DNA of 64,000 nucleotides from Flavobacterium sp. (GCA_030591585.1 JAUVAS010000001.1:1-64000); one strand, 5' to 3'. Shown: positions 9,401-18,834, counted from the stretch's first letter. Notes: generated by a model from the sequence alone, not told the origin. A program made the numbers and translations.

Positions 9401-11136
9401 ACAATGAGGTATTGGAATCTTTTTTCAACCCTTTTGAGGGATTAAAAAACTATAATGATGCCAATCAAGGAAGAGTTATAGCCATAAATGAAGGACGGCT
9501 TGTTGAATTCTTAAAAACTTCAGAAAAGTATAAATCATTGCACGATACTATAGATCAGTATTTTTATAAAGAAGGACACTTTGATTTACCACAAGGTTTA
9601 ATGATTATAAATCTTAACCTTAGGTCTGTAACAGCCGTGGACGATCAAGAGCCTAGCTTGTTTAGACAACAAGTTAAAGCATTAACAAAAAAGAGTCTTT
9701 GGAACAAGTGTGAAGGATGTTCTGTAGCAAATAAATGTTTCATTAAGTATAACGTAGATTCACTAAATGATCCTGCTTCTGGAGATGAGGTTATTACCAG
9801 AATGGAATGGCTTTTACGTACTGTTGGTCTAAAAAGGGAGCTTCATATTACAATGCGTGATTTAAGGTCTTATATCGCTTTTATGATTTCTAGAGATCAT
9901 AGCTGTGAGGAAGTAGAAAGTGTTTATACAGAACTCCAAAATAAGCCAGAGGAATACTGGCAACTATATTATTTTAACCTTACTACCTCAGATTATGAAG
10001 ACTCTGGTGATAACGATAGATTGGTTAGGCTTTTACGAGAGACTGATATAGGTAACGTAGCTATCCCTAATTTAGATAGAGATTTATTTTTTGGGCAGCA
10101 TACAGATAGACATTACTTAGAGTTTTCAGACAGAGCATTTAATCTCATTGATGACTTTAACAATCATAAGATTTGGGTACCTGCACACGAGCAAACAGAT
10201 GAACTACTTAATAAAATTAAAACTATTCAAAGGATATATGTAAGACATCAATATTTTGAGGGACGTATTAATAATTATCAAAAACGCCTGCCCTACCAAT
10301 CATTATTAAACTTTTACAAAGCACTTAATGTTGACAAGGAAAATAGCGTTTCTGATGTTGTTTTAAATTATGTTACGGGTAATGATGAATCAAAACATAC
10401 CAAGCTTAATTTTAATAAAGAAAATTTTAAGGATGCCACCTCTTTCTCGAAATCGTGCTTAGAACAAATTAAGATTGTTGTTCAAGAAGAGATTACTGCT
10501 ATAAGGCAAATCAGTATTGCAAATCCTGGAACAGAATATCACGAGATCATACCAATTTCAGAATATAGATCATCCAATTGGACAGATTTTAAAGCTTCAT
10601 CTAATATTGATTCTATAAAGAAGCTACTCCCAAATCTCTTTAACCAGCTTTCTGAAGATTCATTGCTCAAGCTAAAAATGTCTATATCCCAAGCAATTTC
10701 TATGAATGAAGGCTGTGAAAATGAGGTTATATGGCAAAAGCACTTAGTACTTAGTTCTTCAGAAATTAAAGATCCTTTTAGTAAATCATTTAGATTATTT
10801 GATCTCAATGATTTTGAACTATTCGTAAGTCGTACCGATCATCTCGTAAAATATTTAGAGTATGAGCCAGATAGTCTTGTTTTTAGGCACAAAAAAGAAT
10901 TACATATCGAATTAGTGATATCCCTTGACCTTTTTGAAATGCTATACTTTATACAAAAAGGTTATAGTCCATCACTCAATGACATAAGGGGAAAGTTTGT
11001 AGAGTTAACTATTTTTAAAAACCTTTTAGAAAATCTTACTTATAATAAAGTGGTGGTAACAAAAGACAATATAGAATTTTATGAAATAAGTAAGGATGAA
11101 AACAATCATCTAAGCATAGAAACAATGGAACTATAG
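6406..11136 (+). CDS. NERD / tandem protein kinase / P-loop protein (MAD6-like)
   Basis: A 1576-aa multidomain protein. A NERD-like nuclease-related domain lies at about 10-110 (NAGEKRLLDFL, then IENKDWKG). The first kinase domain (about 200-480) keeps HRD-x-x-PEN at 329-336 but has NFG (348-350) in place of DFG, so it may be a pseudokinase. The second kinase (about 500-770) looks active: GRGGYSRVF at 511-519, Lys533, HRDVKPQN at 623-630 and Asp643 in DFN. Further on come a Walker A GNAGDGKT at 944-951 and a possible zinc cluster C1102-x2-C1105-x5-C1111. This architecture matches the MADS kinase MAD6 as I recall it, and NERD kinases such as PglW of BREX type 2. A PP2C phosphatase at the operon end is its natural partner. 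Confidence 0.8.
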   Translation: MGKIIKPPYFDSVVNAGEKRLLDFLQVKLPDNYYLIPNVEIASTNPRNNRTQFWEYDLVVVAPHAIYNIENKDWKGRIEGADDYWYINDRQKPNPLKTNRQKTAILASKLKEANRNYGKAWIDNMVTLSYPNSFQPIMWEKAADMTFTLSNKLVNHIIDPKQVGKWEDAIVDIQNDIVQFLIGEQNKKSPDQKKEVQDYEIVEILKQESDNYVEYLVKPKNVTSNIRKRVKEYALQVVGLSPEELRAREESIKNQFNALQKIRSNPFILPVEFKVDEENHLFYEITDLMEEDSLRSAARNKTFTFDEKINILKNIMSALKAAHEENIFHRDINPENIFLNNGYAYLGNFGKSYFTDHNDNGYTVMPTISESNASAYHPLELIAKDASRASDIYSLGVLISWFFTGKEPIKSPFELDKLGGKLPKDRLPSAENSSLPKWLDEICLKTILTDSDKRIDSLEELEAFINDALKIELSSKEQTKSTTSSTSLATDTYEVKEGDKVGDYIIHKILGRGGYSRVFKAKHDLQGRDYALKLFHESVNINSVLDEYNALIELDHPNIVKFSWNGTTPQNQFYTTTEFLDGDNLSTYIKTDANLSIATVYRLATEMLSALEYLQSREKPILHRDVKPQNIIWDNKGRFVLIDFNVASLKENDRSYVGTNPYLAPDLLDGHKINWNFSADTFALGVTLYELVTKNYPWPQFRIPSISKTPTNPRELNSRISDDFSNFLLKAIGTSADSRFPSAKEMLESLEKIGEDNLLAENKTSDVGVQEGKLYRTEVFIRQGSTSIKMLNEMSNYGELRKTIHTSLAKFKSKIERYKTSISLKDKLKVVIKIDNEILINETFWQGGARNFNDGNIQKVYNALKESFDENTNRLKEHKIDTEGIDIVDYINSLYSQSKSGNWGTRVNDRGSSYDQLTYSPSKLDRKLIPDILDARFKLIIITGNAGDGKTAFIRKIEDDPSVKNLKRFGHKNGAEFDVNGTPYESNYDGSQDEDGKINNEVLESFFNPFEGLKNYNDANQGRVIAINEGRLVEFLKTSEKYKSLHDTIDQYFYKEGHFDLPQGLMIINLNLRSVTAVDDQEPSLFRQQVKALTKKSLWNKCEGCSVANKCFIKYNVDSLNDPASGDEVITRMEWLLRTVGLKRELHITMRDLRSYIAFMISRDHSCEEVESVYTELQNKPEEYWQLYYFNLTTSDYEDSGDNDRLVRLLRETDIGNVAIPNLDRDLFFGQHTDRHYLEFSDRAFNLIDDFNNHKIWVPAHEQTDELLNKIKTIQRIYVRHQYFEGRINNYQKRLPYQSLLNFYKALNVDKENSVSDVVLNYVTGNDESKHTKLNFNKENFKDATSFSKSCLEQIKIVVQEEITAIRQISIANPGTEYHEIIPISEYRSSNWTDFKASSNIDSIKKLLPNLFNQLSEDSLLKLKMSISQAISMNEGCENEVIWQKHLVLSSSEIKDPFSKSFRLFDLNDFELFVSRTDHLVKYLEYEPDSLVFRHKKELHIELVISLDLFEMLYFIQKGYSPSLNDIRGKFVELTIFKNLLENLTYNKVVVTKDNIEFYEISKDENNHLSIETMEL

Positions 11137-11138
11137 TT

Positions 11139-12692
11139 ATGGCAATCAAATTAAATAAAGAAGAAAGTATCTTAAGAAATGAACTTATCTATGCAGGAGA
11201 TGCTAAGGCTGTAAATATTGACAATGTTTTTGTAAATCTATTTATGCTTTTAAAGCATAATGGAATTAGACCCAGACAACGCGCAAGAAGTAACTCTTTT
11301 ATAGACTTAGAAACATTGCAACGTGTTTTCGCAAAACTAGAAGAAGATGGTGCAATAAAGGGTTTCAGTGAAAATAAAGAAGCTGCAGTACTATGGATGC
11401 GCAGTAATTTAGTTAATATGGTTTTTAGAGGGAATCTTGATAAGGAAAAAATATCTTCATTAAGACCAATTCATCTTGAAAGCTATCGCGTAAGAAATGG
11501 AGCGCATACAAGGGATTATAATACTGCAGATCAGGTTTATCTTATGCTAGGAGCTAATCCTAAAGTTAAGGAGGATTTGAAAAGTTTTTTAATGGAAGGT
11601 TGGGATAATACCACTAATAAAATAATTATTAAGGATGGATTAGATGTAGATAGCTTAGGATTATTACATATCATCAAAAACATTAAACCTGGTTTTTTAG
11701 ACACAAATAGCTCTTTAAATCAAATCAAACCTCTGCTTGAAAAACAAGCAAAACTTTATTGTGATGATGTTAGACGTTTATTGGTTTATAAGAGAAAAAT
11801 ACCCAGAAATGTCGTCGTCAATTATTTAAAGACAATTACTTCTTTTCACCTATCTATTTATATTCAAAAACTAGTTTATCAACTTCCGAAGATGATAGAA
11901 AAAGGATCTATTGAACACGAAGATAATTGGAACATAGTAATAGATGCTACGGATAATAATGAAAGTAAGATTGCAAAATTGGCTAGTGCTGACGCAGAAA
12001 ATTTAACAAATAGTATTTACGATTACATTAAAGCAACTTTTCAAGTAAATGCAGCCTTGAGAAGGCTCAAGTTAGAAAAAACAGATTCCTCAAACTTAAA
12101 CAAAGCCCTTTCAGTATTATCTGAGAAACCAAGTGGTTTTGATATTTATTTTGAAACACAATGGGATAATCTTTATAATTCTCTTGAGGAAGATGATAGA
12201 GAGCTTATTAAAGATATGGTGAAATACGAAGACACCTATTTTGATAAATACATTGAACTTATTGTTAAAGCCCGAGGAGCTTATCAATATCGTTATCATG
12301 TTCAACTTATAGATAACTTGGCTCAAAAAAATACAGAACGTGGATTTATGTCTCAAGGAAGAAGTAAAAAACATCCAAGACGTTTTGTCTTAGGAACTAG
12401 ATTACTAGAGACATTAGTACAAATACTTGTTCTCGATGTTGCAGACGATAAATTTACAACCAAAACATTATCTATAGAAGAACTTATTGAAAATATAAGA
12501 AATAGATATGGTCTAATTATAAATGGTCTTTCTGAAGAGCGATTTAATGAAGCTGACCTCAATACCCACCTTGCCTTTAAAGAAAATGTAGAATCATTCA
12601 AAATGAAACTCCGTCAAATAGGGTTTTATAATGATTTAAGTGATGCATACATTTTACAAAGAATACGCCCACGCTACGAATTAAACGATTAA
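11139..12692 (+). CDS. unknown 517-aa defence operon protein (MAD7-like)
   Basis: A mostly helical 517-aa protein with no catalytic motif that I can recognise. A basic stretch (SQGRSKKHPRRF, about 405-416) precedes a conserved-looking LGTRLLETLVQILVLD segment and a final helical domain. The gene starts 2 nt after the kinase stop and ends 6 nt before the giant ATPase, so the three products are probably made together. By position it matches MAD7. The trio of P-loop protein, helical middle protein and HerA-like giant also recalls DptF-DptG-DptH of phosphorothioate-dependent restriction, which is an inference from layout only. Confidence 0.65.
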   Translation: MAIKLNKEESILRNELIYAGDAKAVNIDNVFVNLFMLLKHNGIRPRQRARSNSFIDLETLQRVFAKLEEDGAIKGFSENKEAAVLWMRSNLVNMVFRGNLDKEKISSLRPIHLESYRVRNGAHTRDYNTADQVYLMLGANPKVKEDLKSFLMEGWDNTTNKIIIKDGLDVDSLGLLHIIKNIKPGFLDTNSSLNQIKPLLEKQAKLYCDDVRRLLVYKRKIPRNVVVNYLKTITSFHLSIYIQKLVYQLPKMIEKGSIEHEDNWNIVIDATDNNESKIAKLASADAENLTNSIYDYIKATFQVNAALRRLKLEKTDSSNLNKALSVLSEKPSGFDIYFETQWDNLYNSLEEDDRELIKDMVKYEDTYFDKYIELIVKARGAYQYRYHVQLIDNLAQKNTERGFMSQGRSKKHPRRFVLGTRLLETLVQILVLDVADDKFTTKTLSIEELIENIRNRYGLIINGLSEERFNEADLNTHLAFKENVESFKMKLRQIGFYNDLSDAYILQRIRPRYELND

Positions 12693-12698
12693 ATAAGA

Positions 12699-15600
12699 AT
12701 GGATACAGTTACCATAAACATATACTACCAAAAGATAATTAACCTTATTCTAGAGCTGCATAAGCCTGACTTTGAAAATGCTTCTGCAGGCCATTGTATG
12801 AAGATTACTGGATTAGGTGTTTTAGAGTTGGAATATCTATGGAATATAATACGAGATGAACATAAGCACTTAAATCTTTATATAGTTTCTGAAAATGAAA
12901 GATCAGATGATCGATATATTTCTGCAACTAAGCTCATTGAATTAAGAAATAAACAAGACAAGCCATTACTTATTTTAATTCCTTCTAATAGTAGAACAGC
13001 CGCCGAAGATTCTTATGGTAATGCTACTTTCAAAGAAATTTCACTTGAGGGCTTAGAAAATGAACTTGTAGCTAATCTAATAGATGGAATCCCTGATGAC
13101 ATCTACGAGGTAATATTCACAGATATTATCGATTATTTAGACCCTGCTAACTCTGAAATAATAGATTATTTAATAGCGGTTGAGGAGGACATGTATGATT
13201 TTGAATCTATTGGGAATAATTTATTCCATTTATCTCTAATTCCTGATCGTATTTTATTGAATCAGAGAAAAAAAATAAGATCTAGACTTAATTTTAATAG
13301 GGAAAGTGTGGCGTTATTATCCGCCTTTAATAAACCACTTTATGACCGTATTGCAGATTTAAGGTTAGAAAATGACTCAATACAAAAAGATATTGTTGAT
13401 TTTTTAAAAAAAGAAAAAGATATTAAAAACGCTCAAGATATTTGTGAGTCAATAAATACAGGTTATAGCTGCTTGAATTTTTGTAATTGGCCAATACCTG
13501 ATTTAGATTTTACTCACATTAAGCTAATTACTAACGAAATAAAGTCTACTGATTTAAAAGTTGAGGAAGGAAAAAATGTTTTATATGCTCAAGAGGGCAA
13601 AATTGCCAAATTGAAAGTTCGTTTCCGCACCAACCCTAATCCTAAAGATATCAAGGATCTGAAATTTTTTAGAATTACTTTAATGGCGGTAACGGGCAGT
13701 AACGGTGAAGAAATTACCGTTTTAAGAAAAGTCAAAAACTCAAATTCAAACAGACCTTATAGAGATGTTACTTTGGAACTTAATCCAAACATCATAGAAG
13801 AAGGCTCCTATTTTATTAAAGTTCTGGCTGAAGACGAGCACGGAAATATGCTTAATGCTAACGATGAATTTAAAGATTCTAAAATTCAAAAGGCTTGGGA
13901 ACAATCTAAAAAAGATGATCCTGATATTCATAAAAACTCCTTTCCTTATAAATTAACCTGTGATTCAGATGATTTTGATTATGTAATTGAAGATGCAATA
14001 GACCGAGATGAAAATCAAAGAAAGGATAAGCTCAATAATGTTTTACAAGCATTCTTAAAATATCGTATTGAAGCTCTAAGGAATGATGAAGACTGCAATA
14101 TTCCTGAGCCATCAGAAACCTCAAACCTTTGGATAAATGATGGAAAGGAAAAACATTCTTCTACTTTCCACATTAATTATTCAGACAAGCATAATTATCA
14201 GATCAATATTTCTACCAAGCTTAGACAAATAGAAAATAAATTTCTGGAAAACGCTGATAGTCTCGGTTATGTTAAATCTCAACTAAAAAGCAATAAACTA
14301 GCGATAGGATTTGAAATGCTTGCCTTCGTAAAAAGTGAAGTTAATGAGATCGCTCCAAAGTCATTATTAAAACAAAGAAAAGAAGTTTTTGATGCAATTT
14401 TAAATTCAAATGAAAATGGAGATGGGATATTTGAAACAGCTAACCTATTTATCCATAAAGAACAAATTAAAAAATATGTTGACAGCTATACGAAATGGAC
14501 AAGTAAATTAAAAACGCAATTAGAGTCTGATGAAATTGATTTAGAGGAAAAAACCAAACTTAAAGAGTTCTTAATAGAGCTACAGATGATTGATGTTACT
14601 CGCGTCAAAAGCAAATTACCTGACGGCAGTAAAGTTGAGGCTTTATTGATATCTCCTTTACACCCTCTTCGACTTGCCTGGACAATTCAGTTAATAGAAG
14701 TTTTTGAAGATTGGGAAACAAAAACCAAAGAGTTCTCAGGTCATAAAGAAGCTTGGTCTCAACATTTTGAAGATTTATTTATAGGCAATCTTTCTCCCGA
14801 GAATAATCAATTAGTACTAATAGAACCTTATACACAAAAGGCGTATAATTATAGTGGCGAGTTATCTTTTGGATGGGGATTGTATTTAAGCACAATTTCT
14901 CAAGAATCAAAAAATGGGATGACTTCAATATCTAGACAGTTACAACACTATTTAAGGTTGTTATTCAATATTACAAAAGATAACTATGTCGAGACTGATT
15001 TGAGCTTAAAGCTAGTTATCCGTCATATAAAAAATTATTTGGCTCAACATCCTTATATAGATAAACTAGTCGTTAATTTATTTAATGCAGGTGATGCAGA
15101 AGTTTTTTCAAATGCCTTCGTTGAATTAGAAAAAGAAAAGGTATTTGAAAGCATAAATTATGAAGTGCGGATTTTTAAAGGAAATGATAAGATTATTGAA
15201 CACGGAGAGTCACTAAAAATGCTCATTAATCCAGAATCCAATATTTCTGAGGAGGCTGAAGCATTCTCACAACCATCAAGAAATAGATTGTTCCCTAAAC
15301 TACGTTTCTCAATTAATAATATTATCGATTTCCTAAGTGACCCTTCAAGTTATACATCTCATTTGAGCTTTTTAATAAGTCCATTCCCTGTTTCTATTGA
15401 ACTTATAAAACCTTCAACAGAAGATAGAAATTTTTATTTAAATGGATTAGTAACTGATTCTTCTGTCTTGGTGGATGAAAATGGATCTCAAATAAAATGG
15501 AACAGGTTTATTCAAGGCAACAAATTGCCGATTAAGTATGGTGGTACAGGTGCAAATGGTATTAAACTTTTTGAAAATATTCAGAGTTTTGTCAGTAGTG

Positions 15601-18125
15601 CACTAGTGTCAAAATTCACTACTTCTATACCTTCTACTCAACTAAGGCTAAGCGATAGAGATAAAGTCCTTTTAACACATCTCCATGATTATTCAGATTG
15701 GGTAATTACATTTGATAAAAATTTAGGGCCTCAGATATTTGATCAACCTTCAAAAGACGGTAAAATCCCATTTTTATTAGACTATGTTCCTGGTGAAGAA
15801 ATACTAGGAATTTCATCGTTTTTAACGACTCGACCTACATCCGAGGTTTTAGGTTTATTAGGGCCACACTTCGAAGAGTTTAATCTAGACATCCATAATA
15901 AAAAGGATGAACATAAAATAAAAATTTTATTAGAGGACCTTAGGGCAGTAAGTAGTTCTTTAGTATTACAGCTAAATTCTACAAAAAATAAGGCTTTTGA
16001 GGTTATTGGATCCGCTTTTACAAAGCGTGTTTTAGAGAAAAAAGGGATGCTGGAAGATGCTTTCCTAATCCCAATTGATCTTCATCAAAATTTATTTGAA
16101 AATCTTCCGTCAGGCAGTAAATCCAGAGCAGATAATCTTTTGGTTTCTATGAATCCTTCTAAAAAAGAAATCTCTATTTCCGTGATAGAAATAAAATGCA
16201 GGAAATCCTTAGGTGAAACTGAAAAAGACGCTCTAAGATTGAAGATGTTAGATCAAATTGAGAACACTATTGAGGCCTTGCGCAATCATTTTGATCCAGA
16301 ATTTAATAATTCTTTTGATCGTTTAGATAGAGAAATAAAGAATAAAGAATTAAAATCTCTTCTTACTTTCTATCTAGAACGAGCGAATAGGTATGAATAT
16401 CTGTCTAATAATGCTTATAACCAGTATTTAGCATTTATGCAAAAACTTGATGCTGGATTTAGATTAAGGTTTAAGAGGTTAGGTTTGATATTTGATTTTG
16501 CAGCAAAAGAAAGACATAAGAAAACAGTCTTAGATAATGACTCTATATTCTTCACTTTTGGAGGTAAGCTAATTGATGATATCCTAGATCCTGATTCTGA
16601 TTTAAATACTAAAAGACTAGAAGAAAGTGAATTTGACAAAGATCTAAGCAAAGCTTTAGGAAATAAGAGTGAACTAAAGCCATTTATGCAAAAATTTAAA
16701 TCTAAACTTGAAAATCAATTGGATTTAGAAGATGATATAGATTCTGAAGAAACAAGTGGAGGAAATGAAATGGAGGTTATTGAGACTCCTATAGCCAATG
16801 AAAAATTATACCCCGAACATACTGAAGAGAACACTTTAGCTGCCGAGGAAAAAATAACTATATCAAAAGGAAGCCAAACCCCCTTTCCTGAAAAATCACC
16901 TATTGCTCATATCATTCCAGAATATGATATACTGATAGGAAAAACTTCATCCAGTAATCAATTTGGAATTCTTGGAGAGAGTATTCATCAAAAGAAAATT
17001 GCAATAGACTTAAGCGAAACTAATACTATTAGTCTATTTGGTGTTCAGGGTGGTGGAAAAAGTTATACCATAGGAACTATTTCAGAAATGGTTTTAAAAC
17101 AATTTAGCAATATCAATCAATTACCATCTCCATTAGCAGGAGTTATTTTTCACTATAGTGAAAGTATGGATTATGAGCCAGAGTTTACTTCTATGATTTA
17201 TCCAAACGATAAAGAAAATGAGCTAGCAAAATTAAAAGCTAGATATGGAGCTGAGCCAGATAATATTGAAGATGTTATCATTTTAACTCCAAAAGATAAG
17301 ATCGAAGAACGAAAAGCTGAATACCCATCTATTAAAGTATTACCAATTGCATTTAATTCGAAAGAACTTAATGTTCAAGACTGGATGTTCATTTTAGGTG
17401 CTATCGGTAACGATTCTACTTACATAAGACAACTAAAAGCAATTATGAAAGAGCATCGCTCAAATATTACTATCGAAGCTCTAGCACAAAGTGTAGAAGC
17501 ATCTGAATTATTAAGTAACTCTCAAAAAGCTTTGGCTAGACAAAAATTAAGCTTTGCTCGCGAATATGTCGATGATGGCTTTATGATGAGAGATGTTTTA
17601 AAACCAGGTAGGTTAATTGTTGTAGATCTAAGAGATGAGTTTATAGTAAAAGATGAAGCATTAGGTCTATTTGTTATAATGCTTAATATTTTTTCAGCAG
17701 TTAAAAACGTTAATGGTCTTCACTTTAATAAGTTCATAGTTTTTGATGAAGCTCATAAGTATATGGACAATAAAGATTTGACAGGAAATATTGTAACAGC
17801 GATAAGAGAAATGAGGCACAAAGGTGTAAGTATAATGATAGCTAGTCAAGATCCACCTAGTCTCCCAAATGAAATAATTGAATTAAGTTCAATCGTTTTA
17901 CTTCATAAATTTAATAGCCCTCAATGGCTAAAACATATTCAAAAATCCATTACTCAATTGTCAACATTGACACCAGCAGATATGAGTGCGTTAACACCTG
18001 GAGAAGGCTTTTTATGGGCTACCAAGGCTACAGAAAAAAGTATCTCTGCAAAACCAGTAAAGGTGTCTACAAGACCAAGAGTAACAAAACACGGAGGCGG
18101 GACTATACAAGCTACAGGTAATTAA
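12699..18125 (+). CDS. giant HerA/FtsK-like ATPase with nuclease-like motif (MAD8-like)
   Basis: An 1808-aa protein whose C-terminal 400 residues form a HerA/FtsK-type motor: Walker A GVQGGGKS at 1448-1455 and Walker B FIVFDEAHKYM at 1679-1689. The first 1100 residues have no motif I recognise. Just before the motor, Asp1145 (in RADNLL) is followed 19 residues later by E1164-I-K1166 inside VIEIKCRKS, the spacing and pattern of a PD-(D/E)xK nuclease core. An acidic linker (about 1350-1395) separates it from the ATPase. The protein therefore could both move along and cut DNA, replacing the absent HsdR. It matches MAD8 by size and position. The last base of its TAA is the A of the next ATG. Confidence 0.75.
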   Translation: MDTVTINIYYQKIINLILELHKPDFENASAGHCMKITGLGVLELEYLWNIIRDEHKHLNLYIVSENERSDDRYISATKLIELRNKQDKPLLILIPSNSRTAAEDSYGNATFKEISLEGLENELVANLIDGIPDDIYEVIFTDIIDYLDPANSEIIDYLIAVEEDMYDFESIGNNLFHLSLIPDRILLNQRKKIRSRLNFNRESVALLSAFNKPLYDRIADLRLENDSIQKDIVDFLKKEKDIKNAQDICESINTGYSCLNFCNWPIPDLDFTHIKLITNEIKSTDLKVEEGKNVLYAQEGKIAKLKVRFRTNPNPKDIKDLKFFRITLMAVTGSNGEEITVLRKVKNSNSNRPYRDVTLELNPNIIEEGSYFIKVLAEDEHGNMLNANDEFKDSKIQKAWEQSKKDDPDIHKNSFPYKLTCDSDDFDYVIEDAIDRDENQRKDKLNNVLQAFLKYRIEALRNDEDCNIPEPSETSNLWINDGKEKHSSTFHINYSDKHNYQINISTKLRQIENKFLENADSLGYVKSQLKSNKLAIGFEMLAFVKSEVNEIAPKSLLKQRKEVFDAILNSNENGDGIFETANLFIHKEQIKKYVDSYTKWTSKLKTQLESDEIDLEEKTKLKEFLIELQMIDVTRVKSKLPDGSKVEALLISPLHPLRLAWTIQLIEVFEDWETKTKEFSGHKEAWSQHFEDLFIGNLSPENNQLVLIEPYTQKAYNYSGELSFGWGLYLSTISQESKNGMTSISRQLQHYLRLLFNITKDNYVETDLSLKLVIRHIKNYLAQHPYIDKLVVNLFNAGDAEVFSNAFVELEKEKVFESINYEVRIFKGNDKIIEHGESLKMLINPESNISEEAEAFSQPSRNRLFPKLRFSINNIIDFLSDPSSYTSHLSFLISPFPVSIELIKPSTEDRNFYLNGLVTDSSVLVDENGSQIKWNRFIQGNKLPIKYGGTGANGIKLFENIQSFVSSALVSKFTTSIPSTQLRLSDRDKVLLTHLHDYSDWVITFDKNLGPQIFDQPSKDGKIPFLLDYVPGEEILGISSFLTTRPTSEVLGLLGPHFEEFNLDIHNKKDEHKIKILLEDLRAVSSSLVLQLNSTKNKAFEVIGSAFTKRVLEKKGMLEDAFLIPIDLHQNLFENLPSGSKSRADNLLVSMNPSKKEISISVIEIKCRKSLGETEKDALRLKMLDQIENTIEALRNHFDPEFNNSFDRLDREIKNKELKSLLTFYLERANRYEYLSNNAYNQYLAFMQKLDAGFRLRFKRLGLIFDFAAKERHKKTVLDNDSIFFTFGGKLIDDILDPDSDLNTKRLEESEFDKDLSKALGNKSELKPFMQKFKSKLENQLDLEDDIDSEETSGGNEMEVIETPIANEKLYPEHTEENTLAAEEKITISKGSQTPFPEKSPIAHIIPEYDILIGKTSSSNQFGILGESIHQKKIAIDLSETNTISLFGVQGGGKSYTIGTISEMVLKQFSNINQLPSPLAGVIFHYSESMDYEPEFTSMIYPNDKENELAKLKARYGAEPDNIEDVIILTPKDKIEERKAEYPSIKVLPIAFNSKELNVQDWMFILGAIGNDSTYIRQLKAIMKEHRSNITIEALAQSVEASELLSNSQKALARQKLSFAREYVDDGFMMRDVLKPGRLIVVDLRDEFIVKDEALGLFVIMLNIFSAVKNVNGLHFNKFIVFDEAHKYMDNKDLTGNIVTAIREMRHKGVSIMIASQDPPSLPNEIIELSSIVLLHKFNSPQWLKHIQKSITQLSTLTPADMSALTPGEGFLWATKATEKSISAKPVKVSTRPRVTKHGGGTIQATGN

Positions 18126-18832
18126 TGAAATCAATCACACTAACACATAAAGGTAAAAGGAAAATTAATCAAGATGTTGTTTTGACAAAAAACATAGATC
18201 CTGACACATATTTGTGTTTAGTTGCGGATGGTATGGGTGGTTATGATAATGGAGAAATAGCAGCACAAATAGCAACTGAGAGCATACTAACCTTTTTATC
18301 AAATATTGACGAGATAAACAAGGAAAGTATTCAAAAGGCTGTTAATAAAGCAAATCTCGCCATCCGTCAATTTCAAGAACAAAACCATTCAAAAATGGGA
18401 ACGACACTTGGGGCGGTTATATTATCAAAAGGCATCGCTAAGTGTTTCTGGGTGGGGGATATCAAAATTCTTCATTATTCAGATAGCAAACTAACTTTTG
18501 AGAGTAAGTCTCATAATTTAATAAATGAACTTTCAGATAATGAATTATCAAATGAAAGTTTTAAGTCATCTAAGTATTCTCATATAGTGACGCGCTCTAT
18601 CCAAGGGGATGTTAAGAAGTCCGTTATTTCGTATCAAGAATTAACGATTAAAGAAAAGGATGAATTGATTATATGTTCAGATGGTGTACATAATATCATT
18701 GATAGTCATACTATTGAATTTATTTTAAAAAATAATAAACATCTATTTGAAGCAATGACTACTATAGATGATAGATTAGCATTAGAAGCTATTGATAATG
18801 CTTCATTAATATTAATAAGCAACAATATTTAA
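18125..18832 (+). CDS. PP2C-type Ser/Thr phosphatase
   Basis: A compact 235-aa PP2C/PPM phosphatase. The metal-binding aspartates are all present: Asp17 in NQDVV, Asp35 in ADGMGG, Asp112 in VGD, Asp186 in CSDG and Asp224 in DNAS. It is cytosolic, with no membrane segment. Its ATG shares one base with the stop of the giant ATPase (TAATG), so expression is coupled to the defence operon. The obvious substrate is the tandem-kinase protein or something that kinase phosphorylates. From memory the described MADS lacks a PP2C, which would make this an added control element. Confidence 0.85.
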   Translation: MKSITLTHKGKRKINQDVVLTKNIDPDTYLCLVADGMGGYDNGEIAAQIATESILTFLSNIDEINKESIQKAVNKANLAIRQFQEQNHSKMGTTLGAVILSKGIAKCFWVGDIKILHYSDSKLTFESKSHNLINELSDNELSNESFKSSKYSHIVTRSIQGDVKKSVISYQELTIKEKDELIICSDGVHNIIDSHTIEFILKNNKHLFEAMTTIDDRLALEAIDNASLILISNNI

Positions 18833-18834
18833 GT

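Noticed and set aside
17924-18121. Separate small gene at the end of the giant ATPase
   Set aside because: It overlaps the real reading frame in another frame and has a composition with no protein-like motif.
9100-18125. Complete Dnd/phosphorothioate system
   Set aside because: The trio resembles DptFGH, but none of the sulfur-inserting dnd genes is in the window and a methylase takes their place.
1145-18832. BREX type 2 / Pgl system
   Set aside because: The NERD kinase resembles PglW, but no PglZ alkaline-phosphatase-like or BrxC/PglY-like gene is present, and an S subunit is.
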